Source: Neoechinorhynchus agilis (Eukaryota > Acanthocephala). From it: a stretch of 22,513 nucleotides of DNA. Position 1 is the stretch's first letter. The number at the start of each line of letters is the position of its first letter. Shown here piece after piece: positions 11,047-21,300 of the stretch. Made by a program: the position numbers and the translations under genes. The DNA is taken from contig JBMGUZ010000045.1 of NCBI GenBank assembly GCA_051530055.1, positions 1-22,513 on the forward strand, in the 5' to 3' direction. Below the pieces are notes generated by a model. The model had not been told where the DNA came from. It saw nothing but the letters and a program-made list of their open reading frames with translations, and ran no database searches.

Positions 11047-11328
11047 TTATCGGAGGGGCTTCCAGAAAAGGAACTGTTGCACGACCTGTGGGCAAGATGC
11101 CTCGGACCGAATTATATTGCCCGTGAACTGCAGTCGTCTGTGGCGCAAAGATTCACTGGGCGGTTGGACTCCGGCTCTCTTATGCAGTGCTTTGTTGGTC
11201 ACTTTATCTGACCATCTGACCTTGAACGCCGCACGTAAGAGAGAATAATGATTTTGATCCAAGTGCCTCGTCGCCGTTGGTGACAGTGTCCAGGTCTCTA
11301 CATTGTAGTAGAGAATGCTCTCCCCCAC
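11047..11328 (-). mobile_element. LINE reverse-transcriptase C-terminal fragment
   Basis: The minus-strand frame holds ILYYNVETWTLSPTATRHLD, then LLRAAFKVRWSDKVTNKALH and LRHRRLQFTGNIIR. This is the region after the RT thumb in a widespread LINE group, where YNxETWTL, a W-x-D-x-(V/L)-TN-x-x-L block and RRLxFxGH are conserved. Only the tail is present, with no RT core upstream. It abuts a possible LINE 5' piece on the plus strand. Confidence 0.75.
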
Positions 11329-11459
11329 TTCAACAATTGTAGGTATGTTAAGGTGGGATCTTCTGTATTTAGCTTCATTTACTCCAAAGAAGACAAAGAC
11401 AACTACTTAATATAACAAAGGATTAAAAGGCTCTCAAGTGATGAAACAATTCTCTTCAA
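11329..11459. other. Short spacer, nothing seen
   Basis: AT-rich sequence between a LINE tail and the stop codon of the copy B gene. No clear polyadenylation hexamer for the minus-strand gene was found here. Confidence 0.4.
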
Positions 11460-13048
11460 TCAATTAACAAATAAATTGTCAATGCACGACTTCAGAAAAT
11501 TTATTTTACAAAGTTGCGGTGGTGACGACTTCGAGCGAGGGATATGGATCAACCCGACACTCGATCGAATATTGTGTCCATTGTGTAAGGCTGAATAAAT
11601 CAATAAATCAGCTTCCGGTACAGTCAATTCCGTAGCTAAAACCCAACGAGCATTGATATCTGGTCTCAACACCAAATCTTACTGTTTTCTAAGACGAAAT
11701 TCATGCCCTCAACGTTCGTTAGAGGTCTGGGTTGATAATTCGCAGGGACCTGGTTCTTGGCCGCAGCGAATTGAGATGCGAACCGTAAATTCAGCAAAGT
11801 TCTTATGACATCGTCTCTATAACACGAGATCCTTGAAATTGAGAGTAGCTGTCTTAAGGCAGCAAGCAATGTTGAATTGCAATTCAAACATCCACGATAG
11901 TGAAGGGTTCTTAATTTGATTGTTAATGTTATTACTCCATTAGCTGTATTAATTGTCGGCGCAGTGCCAATAAAGTTTATGAAGATTACAGATTGATTGG
12001 AAATTGTCTCACCAATCACATAAGCGTTCAGCTATTCATCGAATTTTGAATTTCCATTAAACTTTTCAAAAATAACTTACATCGTGAATGATTTGATTCA
12101 CTTGGTTTCCCACCACCGCCGGGGATAAAGAACCGACATTGTTACCCAGCGTTATTGTAGCCTGTTTCCAGTCAGCCGCTATTTTTAGATGATTTTCCTG
12201 AACATTAAACAGTCAACGACTTACCCAACGGTAGAAGACTTGTTGACAGTGGTAGCTGATTTCTCGCCGCAGTGATATTTGCCAAAGTTCCAGCGCTTGA
12301 TTCGGTTTCTGTTTAACTCGATAATACACAACTTCATTCTACGTTCGAGTAACTTACCAGCACCGAGATTAACGATTGCATTCTCCGCTACAGCAATACC
12401 CGTGCCAATATTGATGGTCAGATTTTTAAAAGCATTCGCTAAAAGCGTTTGTCGCCCTATTGTGCAATTATCCGAACATCTTCTTTGAAAATAGACTATA
12501 AAGTTCATGGTGACGCTGAAAAGAATATGATAAGGTTATTGAGTTTTAAACTACCGAATACAAACTTCAACATTCTATCTCTTATACTTTGAAGTGGTGG
12601 TACTTCTAACACACGTAGAAAAAATGGAAATCTTCCCACTAAAAATTTATATTTTTGTTGATTACAAGAAAAAGACTAACGTCGTCTTGGCGGATCCTTC
12701 TATTAATAGCGTTCCCCACTCTTGCACCTCCTGAAAGTATCCTCGCATTAAGAACTGCACCTCCTCTCGTTTCTGCACTTTTTCGTAAAACATCACCAAA
12801 TAAAAAATACGAACCGAAAAGTGTCGGAGCTACGAATCCATCGTTAGTACTATTTCCCCGATTTCTAAATGCCAATCCAATACCGACACCCGCAATGATT
12901 ACTACCAGAGCAAGTGATATCAATCCAATGATTGTAACCAACACCGGCGTGACTCTGTAAGGTGATTGGTTGCAGTGAAAATAGGATTTTTTGGAGATAC
13001 AAACATTGCCGAGGACTTTTTACGTTTGGTTTCCATTGGGTTCTCCAT
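11460..13048 (-). CDS. 10-exon duplicate of the membrane-anchored gene with a new C-terminus (copy B)
   Basis: Predicted complement join 11460..11635, 11683..11814, 11890..12031, 12081..12178, 12225..12308, 12358..12515, 12588..12631, 12681..12777, 12811..12952, 13024..13048. This gives 365 codons with no stop. All introns are GT-AG (33-75 bp). Exons 1-9 correspond one to one with copy A, including the anchor (VTIIGLISLALVVIIAG) and the IGRQTLLANAF module. Exon 10 starts as in copy A (TTELTVPEA), leaves the duplicated block after about 26 bases, and stays open through unrelated sequence for about 49 codons. The last two copy A modules are therefore missing. The 75-bp intron 8 could also be retained without a frame change. 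It may be a working chimeric gene or a recent non-functional partial duplicate. The open frame favours but does not prove the first. Confidence 0.55.
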
Positions 13049-13499
13049 CTTAAGATTTAAAAAATTTACTTCGTTGGTTTAAGCGTTTGCCATTTTTATA
13101 CCATTGGTGATTCACATTAATGAAAAATGATGCATCCTTTAAGAAGTTTTTGCTGTGCATTTGCGTTGGAAAAGCACTCATCTATACAAGGGCTTAACAC
13201 TTTTTTTGCTTAACGAACGAGATCAGATTTTTTTCTAGGGAACTGTCATCCCCTTGTAAAATTGTGTCTATGATCCGAATCAGAATTTTTGTGTATGATG
13301 AATACCTGGAAAGTTATGAATTTTATGAGGAATTTGTAATCGACAGTTAAACAAAAAATGAAACAAGACATTCGTCGTTATTATGAAAATATCTGGAAAC
13401 ATGAAAAAATGAAAGCAAAAAAATAAAACTTCATTTAGGATAAAAATATCGAGATAGGACATTTATGTTTAAAATATTACGCTTTCCAGTTTTATAACT
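11610..13499. repeat. Segmental duplication, copy B
   Basis: Direct-orientation partner of 954-2897, 1890 versus 1944 bases. The largest length difference is 34 bases present only in copy A, inside intron 3 of the gene model. The copies lie about 10.7 kb apart with mobile-element debris between them. Confidence 0.9.
13426..13452. repeat. 27-base motif, copy B flank
   Basis: Counterpart of the motif at 2826-2852 within the duplicated upstream flank, about 380 bases upstream of the copy B start codon. Confidence 0.55.
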
Positions 13500-14639
13500 C
13501 AACATATGGAAGGCAACGAGGCGAGCATCAGCTTGAAATTACCAATGAGGAAATAGTGGTGCTCTTTTTCAGAGGTTACAGTGAACAAAGAGTCCAGAAA
13601 CTTGGTTTTCTAAATCATGACGCATGTTAATAACTAATCTACAGGATAACACTTGTGTGTTAGTATTTTAGATGATAAACAATTGATAATGTCGGAATTA
13701 TCCGACGTGAAATTTCGGCAATAAATCTATGCATTTAAATCCTGGTGGGGATAACTATAAAAAGAAAAGATGTTGAGATTTTTGTCCCACCAGAAGATTG
13801 TCCAAGGATCTCTGGAACAGGGAGTGCCTCGTTGAGGGCTTGTACTATGGCGTGTTTGGCTCTCTCCGTGCCTCGAATTGTAAAAAGTGTGAAAAGAGAC
13901 TAGCTCGCGCTGATGATGAGAGCTATTAAAAACCAAATCCATCGCAATGAGCTTTAAAAAATCCTCATTTCTGCTGGATTCAAAAGTGTAAATGTTCCTC
14001 GGCCGACTTCGTGCCATGGAAGAGGTGTTGCTCTGAAGTGAGTGAGTGTGGATTAGACGATTTTTGAGGTGCCGAGCTAGATATTAAAAGGATTTTTTAT
14101 TGCTCGGAAATTAACCCGTTCCATTCATCCTACAATAATCCCACTTTACTAGGGCGTCTGCACTTCCTTTGCGCCTATAGTTCAGTTGCTCACACGTCTT
14201 CACTCACGGGTGTTTGAAGCGAGTATCGGATATAACTCACCCTCCCCGACGGAGGTGCTCCTATAAATGATTACATTTATATCCGTGCCCTTACATTTTT
14301 CGCATCCATGGCTGGGCAAAGGTGCTCAATAACGGACGGCTCTTCATCTAAAATATGGACGATCGCCAAACAAGCTGGTTGATTCAGTGCCTTTCGGGAT
14401 CGAAACGTTAGGGGCCCTCGGAGAATCCGCACTTCAGCTTGTATCCGATTTAGCAAGGAGGTTGATGGCGATGACAAGGGACTTGCGTGCGACAGCATTC
14501 CTTAAAAATATATCTCCCTCGCAGTACAATGAGGGAATGCTGCCAGCGTGAGGAAAACCGCGGCTCCACAGAACATTATCTTCCAAAATTTGTAAATTTT
14601 AGTAAATTTAAATCACATTTAAGCGATTGACTTTCGGTA
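13500..14639. other. 1.1 kb with no recognised gene
   Basis: It lies between the end of the duplication and a Gypsy fossil. Two minus-strand frames are open (13727-14017 and 14277-14498), but neither shows a domain, repeat or composition I can place. An imperfect hairpin lies at 14493-14542, where CAGCATTCC pairs with GGAATGCTG and an inner TCCCTC pairs with GAGGGA. A short tRNA box-A-like string occurs near 14178. Old unrecognisable transposon sequence is the likeliest content. Confidence 0.4.
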
Positions 14640-15402
14640 TAAGCTCGGCACCGGCTACTACCGCGTTCCAAGCGTGCGGGAAACTATCGTTTCACCCGTA
14701 TTCCAATGGGAGTGACGGGGTCGCTGCCTTCCAGAGGTTTATGGATAACCTGATAGACGGGCCCGATTTGAAGTTTACATTTTCTTACCTGGGCGATATT
14801 ATAGTTTGCGACTCGACCAAAGACGAACATGATCAAAATTTGAAGCGTTTCAAAACCGTTACGATGGAAAAAGGACTAAAGTTAAATATGGAGATAAGCA
14901 CATTCTGTCAAGAGACCATCAGGATACTCGGTTACGAAATCGGTCATGGTCACCTGAAACCGGATCCTTCTCGCAACTTTAGATCCGTACCACAAATCAC
15001 CTCCGATTGCAACGTATTTTGTAAATTGAAGCCGCATTTTTTCAAGCTTCAAGACGACCTAGAGCTGACTAAAGCAAAAGCACCTATGGAGAGGATCTCG
15101 ATGGATTTTAAAGGTCCCTTACCAACGTCTACTCAGAGACACAAATACTTGTTTGTCACTATCGACGAATTTTCACGTTTCCCAGTAGCGTTCGCATGTC
15201 GGGATACGTCCACCGAAACCGTCAAATCCTGCCTGCAGCAAATATTTGCCTTGTTTGGCTGTCCGACTTATATTCGCTCTAATCGAGGCGCTTGTTTCAC
15301 GTCCCATGTTCTTCGCGACTGGCTAAAATCTCTCAAGATAACGTCCTATCGACCACAAGCAAACGTGCAATGCAAGAGACTTAACGCCACCTTGTGAAAA
15401 AC

Positions 15403-15414
15403 TATTTTGATTGT
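15403..15414. repeat. Left 12-bp target-site duplicate
   Basis: TATTTTGATTGT, repeated exactly at 15583-15594. Gypsy integrase homology runs up to the left copy and resumes at the right copy, so these look like a target-site duplication around the insertion. Confidence 0.6.
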
Positions 15415-15582
15415 TTGTGCGTTGGCGAATCCTGTCCCCGGTGTTTTCGTTACTCATTTATTTTAGTAATATTTCGCAAGGTTTTCCTTGCCTCTTCAGT
15501 CTATTGCCTGTAAGTTTTCTACAATTGGACAGGATTCGCCAACGTACAATCAAATTCACCCCGAGGACAATGATATATGACA
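15415..15582. mobile_element. Small foldback (TIR, MITE-like) insertion, 168 bp
   Basis: An 18-base perfect inverted repeat (CGTTGGCGAATCCTGTCC) lies at 15420-15437 and 15527-15544. Pairing extends outward to TTTGATTGT (15406-15414) and its complement (15546-15554). The interior has no coding capacity. It interrupts integrase homology of the surrounding Gypsy fossil and is flanked by a 12-base direct repeat. The right arm ends about 28 bases inside the right direct repeat, so the true right end is uncertain. A non-autonomous DNA transposon is the simplest reading. Confidence 0.6.
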
Positions 15583-15594
15583 TATTTTGATTGT
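15583..15594. repeat. Right 12-bp target-site duplicate
   Basis: Exact copy of 15403-15414. The following bases continue the integrase homology of the Gypsy fossil. Confidence 0.6.
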
Positions 15595-15944
15595 ATTAAG
15601 AGACGGTGGAAAATCAATAACGACCTGGCACGACGTGCTTTTTCCGGCACTCTCCTGTATAAGATCATTATTATGCACCAGCACCGATAAGACGCCTCAT
15701 GAAAGTTTTTATTTTTTTATATAACGGCGTGTACAAAATGTTTCTCGATATATCCTAATTTTTATCCGAATTTCGGTTGCAAATGTTTTAGTTAGTTGTT
15801 TTTGTTCTTTTCACTCTCCATCAGCTTCATGATCGATCTCAAGATCCAGCCACATGTTAGAGAGTAAAGAACTAAAAACCTTTTCAGATACGGACTCCAT
15901 TTTTGTCGATTGATTTGGAACGTGTCAGGTTTTTATGAATAAAC

Positions 15945-18900
15945 TTTTTCTATCCTTCTTTTTCATGTCTTTCATCCATTCTTTTAACCAATTTGTTTCT
16001 TCAATCTTTAGACGTGACATTCCGTGTGTGTATTCAAAGTAGTAATTTCCTTGCTCTATTTGTATTCGTGCTTTTTTCTCAGCAATTGAGTACTTCCATA
16101 TGTTTTGTGTAAAAATACGTTTGAGGAATGAGTTTATTTCCGTGGCTGTCTTCTCATTCACTAATCACAGAATGCAGTGATCCGTTTAATCAAGTTGGTT
16201 GCAAAGTGAAGTTTCATATGCTGTGGCCTTCCTCTGCCGAAAAAACAGAAAGATGATGCAGCCATAGTTTTCAAAATTTGAATTGGAAAACATTTCTCGA
16301 TCCCGAGATGCTTCATTCTTTTACAGACCATCTTTATCTTTTTGTATGTAGATCCAAGTGCTGAGTTTGTAATCGTACTTTTGTTTAAAGCGGGAAAGTT
16401 TATCCCCAGAATTCGAGTCCTTGTCATGATTTTCAACCCTTCAAAATTTTTGTCCTCACGCATCGTTTTTTGAAGTTTTAGTCTCGCAGCGCTTGAGTCC
16501 GTTATTGGGATGGGGTTTGTCTTTGCTCTGTTGATCGCGAGATTCGCCATTTTCATTGCTTCATTAATTTTACAAATTCCGTACTCAATCATTCTACATA
16601 CGCGCTCTTTGATTTTATGAAAAATAAAAATAAAGATATCGTCTGCATATACCAAAAATTGAAACATTTCAGCTCCCTTTTGAGATCCTTCATGGCTTCA
16701 AGTTGCGACATGCTTCATATATAAAACTTCTATCTATAGCATCAAACGCTCTGCTAATATCTAATTGAACTACTGCTTTGTGCACCTTTGAGTGAGTACT
16801 GTTCAATCTATGAAGCTCTGTCAATAAAGTGTTCACGCTTTTGCCCTTTATAAAACCATGAAAGATATTTGGGATCTTTTTTCTTTTCGATAATAAATCC
16901 ATAAGGGTATTATTCAAGCACTTTTCCATAATAAAAATAACTGGGTTTTGAATGTCGATAAAACGCACCTCCGTTGGCGACATTATTCTGTTCTTATTTT
17001 TTGGAATTATCACCTTCTTCACTATGTTAAATTTCATTAGTTCAAAAAAGGACAAGTTCTTATCCATTTTGGTCCAAAATAAAACTTTATTTCGTCCATC
17101 TAGCATGTCCATTACCTTGGGAGAGACATCTTTTCCATTCATGGCCAAAGAGGAGTTGCCCTTCCAACATTTAAGTACCTGTTCTATATTTCTATTCCCA
17201 AAGGAACATTTTTCCTTCTCAGGCCATATGTATGGGGTTTTTTGACCCCCAAGATATGGTGGAATAAAATTATTTCTATTACATTAGTGTATGAAATTTC
17301 CGCTATCCAACAGGCTGCTTTCATTTTCTAGTCAGTTCTCTTTTTCTTTAAAATTATGTCTCAGAATTTTTTCTTCAGAAGGCTTCAAATTGATAGATTT
17401 AATCTATTTTTTTCTATACTCTCCCAATATAAATTTTTATAAAATTTCCCCATCCAGTACTGAGAACCCAGAGAATCTCCTTTGGTTTCGCAAATTCGTG
17501 CCATGCGGTAGTTCGCTGCATTTGGTCCAAAAGCACGATTACTCCTAACTGGCCTAGCAGTAATTTGTGATTTTTTGCAGCAATCGATACCATGCTATTA
17601 AATGCCCCCATAGAAACCATACCTTTATCATTTATCAGAGATGATAAGGTTTCATTAAAAGGCTTAATGGCCGCAGGACTATAAAAATCGACTTTTGTTC
17701 TCAGTCCATAGGAACCTAGACTGTATATTAGCATGTCATGGCCCATTTTTTTGTTATCAAAAAATTGTCCGGTAACATTTGCCACCAAGTTTAATTCCTT
17801 CCTGGAGAACATAAGGTCTAAATAAGAGTGGGAGTTTCTCGAGTGGAAGGTGGATGAGCTCGACATTTGAACGTTATAGTTCGAAGACCAGTGATTCAGT
17901 GCCACCGCTCTATTTGAGTTAAAGTCCCCCAGTATCAAGTCCGGTTTCCATTCTAGCAACCATTTCTCTACGTTTTTTTGAAGAAAGATATTTTTAGGGA
18001 GCTATATATAAGTTGCCTAGAATGAGTCTAGCCTGATTAGATCCTTCGTCCTTTAAAAAATTACTTATCGAAATTATTTGTATTGCATAGTTTACGGTTT
18101 TGGATTGCACTAATAATTTCGGACAGAGGGACTTATGAACCGTTGTTTGTAATCCTCCCGAGAAACCCATATTATTATTAGGGGCATTACCATTGTTTAT
18201 AGGGGCTAATACTACAGTAATGTAATCCACGTTTTCAATCAGGGGTTGTTCTCCTGTCTCCTGCATACAAAAATTTTTCGTAGAGTCCCAATTTATCGCC
18301 TGTTTCAAGAAATTAGATAATGTTGAAATTTTCGAAACATTATATGTTATAATATTAAAATTATGATTTAGGTAATTTATGGGCCTTATCATATTAAATT
18401 TTGTTTGATCATGAGGTTTTCCCCCTCTTACCTCCCGTGATTCCATTTCTATTTGATATTATGTTTCCTCCTCTGCTCTTTTTTGTAATTTGCTTTTCTG
18501 GTTGCGCCACCTTTCCACTGTTACCAGATGTAATTACTATTTCCTCTATGTCTGAACTTGATTCTGATGAAGCTTCATTGCCTCCTAGCTTTCTTAGTTC
18601 CGCCTTTAAACTCCAGTTTTCCTTCTGCAGTTCGTCTATTTTTTTATCTTTTTTGTCCATTTCACCCATTAATACTACCATTTTTCCGTTCAATTCTTTT
18701 ATCTTACTTGCTAGGGACTGCACCTTTCTCTCTAAATACCTATCTTCATTGATTTCGGGCTAGGAAGTCTGGTTGTGCTTAAATCCTACCCACTCATTCC
18801 CTGAAGATGTGTCCTTGTTGACACTTTTCCAATATCTTATAGCGACAGGACATACTCTCTTGAAACCGGTATGTCCTCCTTCGCAGTCGGGGCAACACAG

Positions 18901-19370
18901 TCTATTATTGCTACTACATTGTTCCTTAACATGGTTTTCTGAGCAAAACATACATTTGATTTCGTTATTGCACTCCCTGGTTATGTGCCCCCATTGACAA
19001 CACTTTTGGCATCGGGTTAGAATGAAATCATGTATTGATGTTTTATCTTGACTTGAAAATTCTATACAGTAAGCTAAAAACGGAAAATTGCGTCCTTTAA
19101 TTTTATTAATCGTATCTTGGGTTCCCGCAACTAAAATCGCATATGGATCCATAGTTGGATTTTTTCTTAAATATTTAATTGGATCAACGCCAAACACCTA
19201 TCTTATCTCCTTTAACTCTTCCTTACTAAGATCTGGGGGTGGATTAATGAACAAATAAACACGTTTTATTGATTTAGAAAAACGATCCATACACTTGCCA
19301 GCATCTATCTTTGCTGAAGTTGTCTGGATGTCGGATGTTGAGGCAGGGAGGTGGGATTTGTCTTTGGAGT
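15945..19370 (-). mobile_element. LINE 3: two-ORF non-LTR retrotransposon, decayed
   Basis: On the minus strand, ORF1 (about 19370-18409) carries a region ending near VYLFINPPPDLSKEELKEI and three zinc knuckles (CQKCCQWGHITREC, CMFCSENHVKEQC, CCPDCEGGHTGFKRVC). A coiled coil follows (KKDKKIDELQKENWSLKAEL), an RNA-binding chaperone layout known in the I/Jockey-type group. In-frame stops occur near 19198 and 18760. ORF2 has an APE endonuclease (FNIITYNVSKISTLSNFL near 18350; LILGDFNSN near 17930; GHDM for the usual SDH) and a reverse transcriptase (AVVQLDISRAFDAIDRSF near 16740; QFLVYADDIFIF near 16650). About 50 codons between those RT blocks, including the QG motif, are deleted near 16680. 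A C-terminal region continues to about 15945 after a frame change at 16161. It is inactive. Confidence 0.9.
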
Positions 19371-20890
19371 TATACAGGAGAATGACAGATTGGAGTCTTT
19401 CCTTGTTCTCCGGTTATTAAGGAAAGATTGGGCTTGGGGGAAGAAAGATTTTTGGTAGAGGATGGTACGAGCGAGGGGGGATGAAAAAGGTTGGGGTTCC
19501 GGGTGTTTACGAGGGAAGAGTATTTAGAGATGAGGGAAGAAAATTGTGGAGGGGGTTGAAGAAGACGGAGGGCGTTTTTGGAGAAAATGGAGTGGAGGTG
19601 GGCGTCGAGGGGAGGGAGTGAAGTCCCGCATATTCTCGCTGCTCTCTTGTGGAAGGTTTCGAGGGAATGGAGAGCATTGGCGGAAAGGGCGAGGAAAGTG
19701 GGGAAGGCGTATGTAAGGATAGGGAGGATGGCAGAGAGATAAAAGTGGGCAAGGTGTTTAGGGGATACGTTGAGACGCCGGAGGAGTTTGAGGAGGTAAA
19801 GACGAGGGTTTGCTTTAGAGAGTGCAAACGAAATGTTCGCATCCCATTTAAGGTTTTCTTCGAAAGTCAGGCCAAGCATTCGGAGAGGAGAGGAACGTTG
19901 GATGGGGAGAGCGAGAGGCGCGGGGATAAGATTGCGTTTGGAAATATGCGGGACAAGCTCAAAAGATTTGGATAAATTTAGGGAGAGGTTTAGGGTGGAG
20001 AGCGAGGAAATGAGATGGTTGAGCTCGTCCATGGTTGTGGAGAGGGAGAGAGGGAGATTCGATGGTAATGACTGTGAGGTCATCTGCATAGAGAAAATAT
20101 TTGGTAGAGGGAGCGAGGGGATGGAGGTCATTTAGAAAAATGTCAAAGAGGAGAGGGGAAAGTACGGCGCCTTGGGGGACCACTTTAAATATTGGTAGAG
20201 AAGAGGAGCAAGAAGTTCCACATTGGATATATTGTTTGCGGTTGGAGAGGAAAGAGGAAATCCAAGCGAGTTGCCAGGTTGGGAGGCCAAAGGAAGCACA
20301 TGATTGGAGGAGAAGGGAGTGATCTACCGACTCAAACGCCATGGAAATATCCAGTTGCACGAGACGGACGGTTGATTCTGGATTGGAATCTAAGCTGCGC
20401 ACAAGCGTATCGTAGATGCAGAGGAGGGCATCAGAACAAGAGTAATTGGGACGGAAAGCGAATTGGGAAGGGGAGATGTTTTTGAGGAAGAAGGGAAGTA
20501 GGCGGGTTTTAGAAAGGAGAAAGGATAGAGATGGGACGAAAGGATGTGGGAGAAATCCGCTTATCGTTTTTGGGTAGGGGGACTACACGGGCTTCCTCAA
20601 GACACGATGGGAAAGTGCCCAATAGAAAGCTAAGCTTCGTTATGTGCGTTAGAGGATCGATAAGTTCCAGGATGATGAAACGAATGACCCAGTTTGGGAT
20701 AGTCGAATTAGGGGAAGAATGGCGGGGCAGGCGTTTAACGATCTCTAGGATTTCGAGAGGGGAAACTAAGGAAGGGCATGTATGAATGGGCAGGTCCGAA
20801 AGTGAAAAGGGAGGTTGGGACAATGGAGTGATGGAGGACCCAAGACGATCGGATGAAGTTTGACTTTTGAGGACAAGCTGGCAAAGCGAC
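19371..20890 (-). mobile_element. LINE 2: 5'-truncated non-LTR retrotransposon
   Basis: Reverse transcriptase and C-terminal part only. It starts inside the linker near 20890 (SQTSSDRLGSS), then IPNWVIRFIILELIDPLTHI, FRPISIL, LVQLDISMAFESVDHSLLLQ, VVPQGAVLSPLLFDIFLND and YFLYADDLTVIT. The C-terminal region starts MLGLTFEENLKWDANISFAL and ends at 19370. Frames change near 20510 and 20040. The catalytic YADD is kept. It is the same family as LINE 1 (compare IPNWALRYIIPELIYPLTHI). Being 5'-truncated is usual for non-LTR copies. The plus strand here is strongly purine-rich because the coding strand is pyrimidine-rich (Ser, Pro, Leu), so plus-strand open frames across it are shadows. Confidence 0.9.
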
Positions 20891-20984
20891 CTCTAGTGTG
20901 AGAGAAAGCTATAAGAAGTGTGTGTGACTATTATATTCATTATAACATTACAACGTCTGTGCAAGTGTTTAGTTTTTGTCAGTG
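20891..20984. other. Short spacer, possibly LTR remnant
   Basis: AT-rich piece just before Gypsy RNase H sequence, followed by AATAAAACCTC near 20997, a string also found in the LTR-like stretch near 7111. That is suggestive of LTR sequence but too short to assign. Confidence 0.25.
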
Positions 20985-21300
20985 TTTTTTCTATTCAATA
21001 AAACCTCGGGCACGAAGCAGGAGGAAGCTTTCCAAGAAGTCAGGGAATCGTTGATGAACGCTCAAGTCCGTAAGACTGGATCTAAAAAGTGAAACTCGAT
21101 TGTGCTGTGACGCAAGTGAAAAATGCCTTGGAGCTGTCCTCATGTAGGTCCTCGGTACGAAGGCAAAAAATATACAATCCGCTCCAAAGTCGCTCGATTC
21201 ATCGGAAAAAAAACAGAGCGATGCGAGGAACAAGAATGCAGCAATAGAAAACGGATGGCGATTTGGAAGGTACCCAAAAACGGCCGAATTCTAATCCGTT
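20985..21300 (+). mobile_element. Gypsy-type RNase H fragment (fossil)
   Basis: One plus-strand reading resembles the connection and RNase H region of a Ty3/Gypsy pol: QEEAFQEVRESLMNAQV near 21015-21065, a CDASENALGAVLM block near 21105-21145, then SAPKSLDSSEKKQSDARNK near 21180-21235. The order and spacing match RNase H. It is an isolated, broken scrap of a third or fourth Gypsy copy. No neighbouring RT or integrase was found. Confidence 0.7.

Larger units (their letters stand above)
14640..15705 (+). mobile_element. Shortened Gypsy-type LTR retrotransposon fossil
   Basis: Parts of reverse transcriptase (FTFSYLGDIIVCD, then IRILGYEIGHGHLKPDP) and integrase (RISMDFKGPLP, KYLFVTIDEFSRFPVA) occur in order, with further integrase sequence after a small insertion (IRSLLCTST near 15660-15690). 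It is closely related to the fossil at 7181-10620, which has VGTFSYLDDIIVCG and LSMDFKGPLP at matching places. Much of the element is missing and it is broken several times. No LTRs were found. A foldback element sits inside it at 15415-15582. Confidence 0.85.

Noticed and set aside
11815-11889. Reading copy B straight through intron 8 as a single long exon
   Set aside because: It is open in copy B, but the same stretch in copy A is two bases longer and breaks the frame, and the spliced form keeps the strand-helix pattern. Left as an alternative only.
11460-13048. Calling copy B a simple pseudogene because it lacks 34 bases and one acceptor present in copy A
   Set aside because: With the short exon 4 those differences fall within introns or next to a usable AG, and the whole model remains open.
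14171-14240. tRNA-like string with a box A match (TAGTTCAGTTG) suggesting a tRNA gene or SINE head
   Set aside because: No convincing box B, no complementary acceptor stem and no cloverleaf could be drawn.
19649-20485. Overlapping plus-strand open frames rich in Glu, Gly and Arg
   Set aside because: They are antisense shadows of the pyrimidine-rich LINE 2 coding strand.
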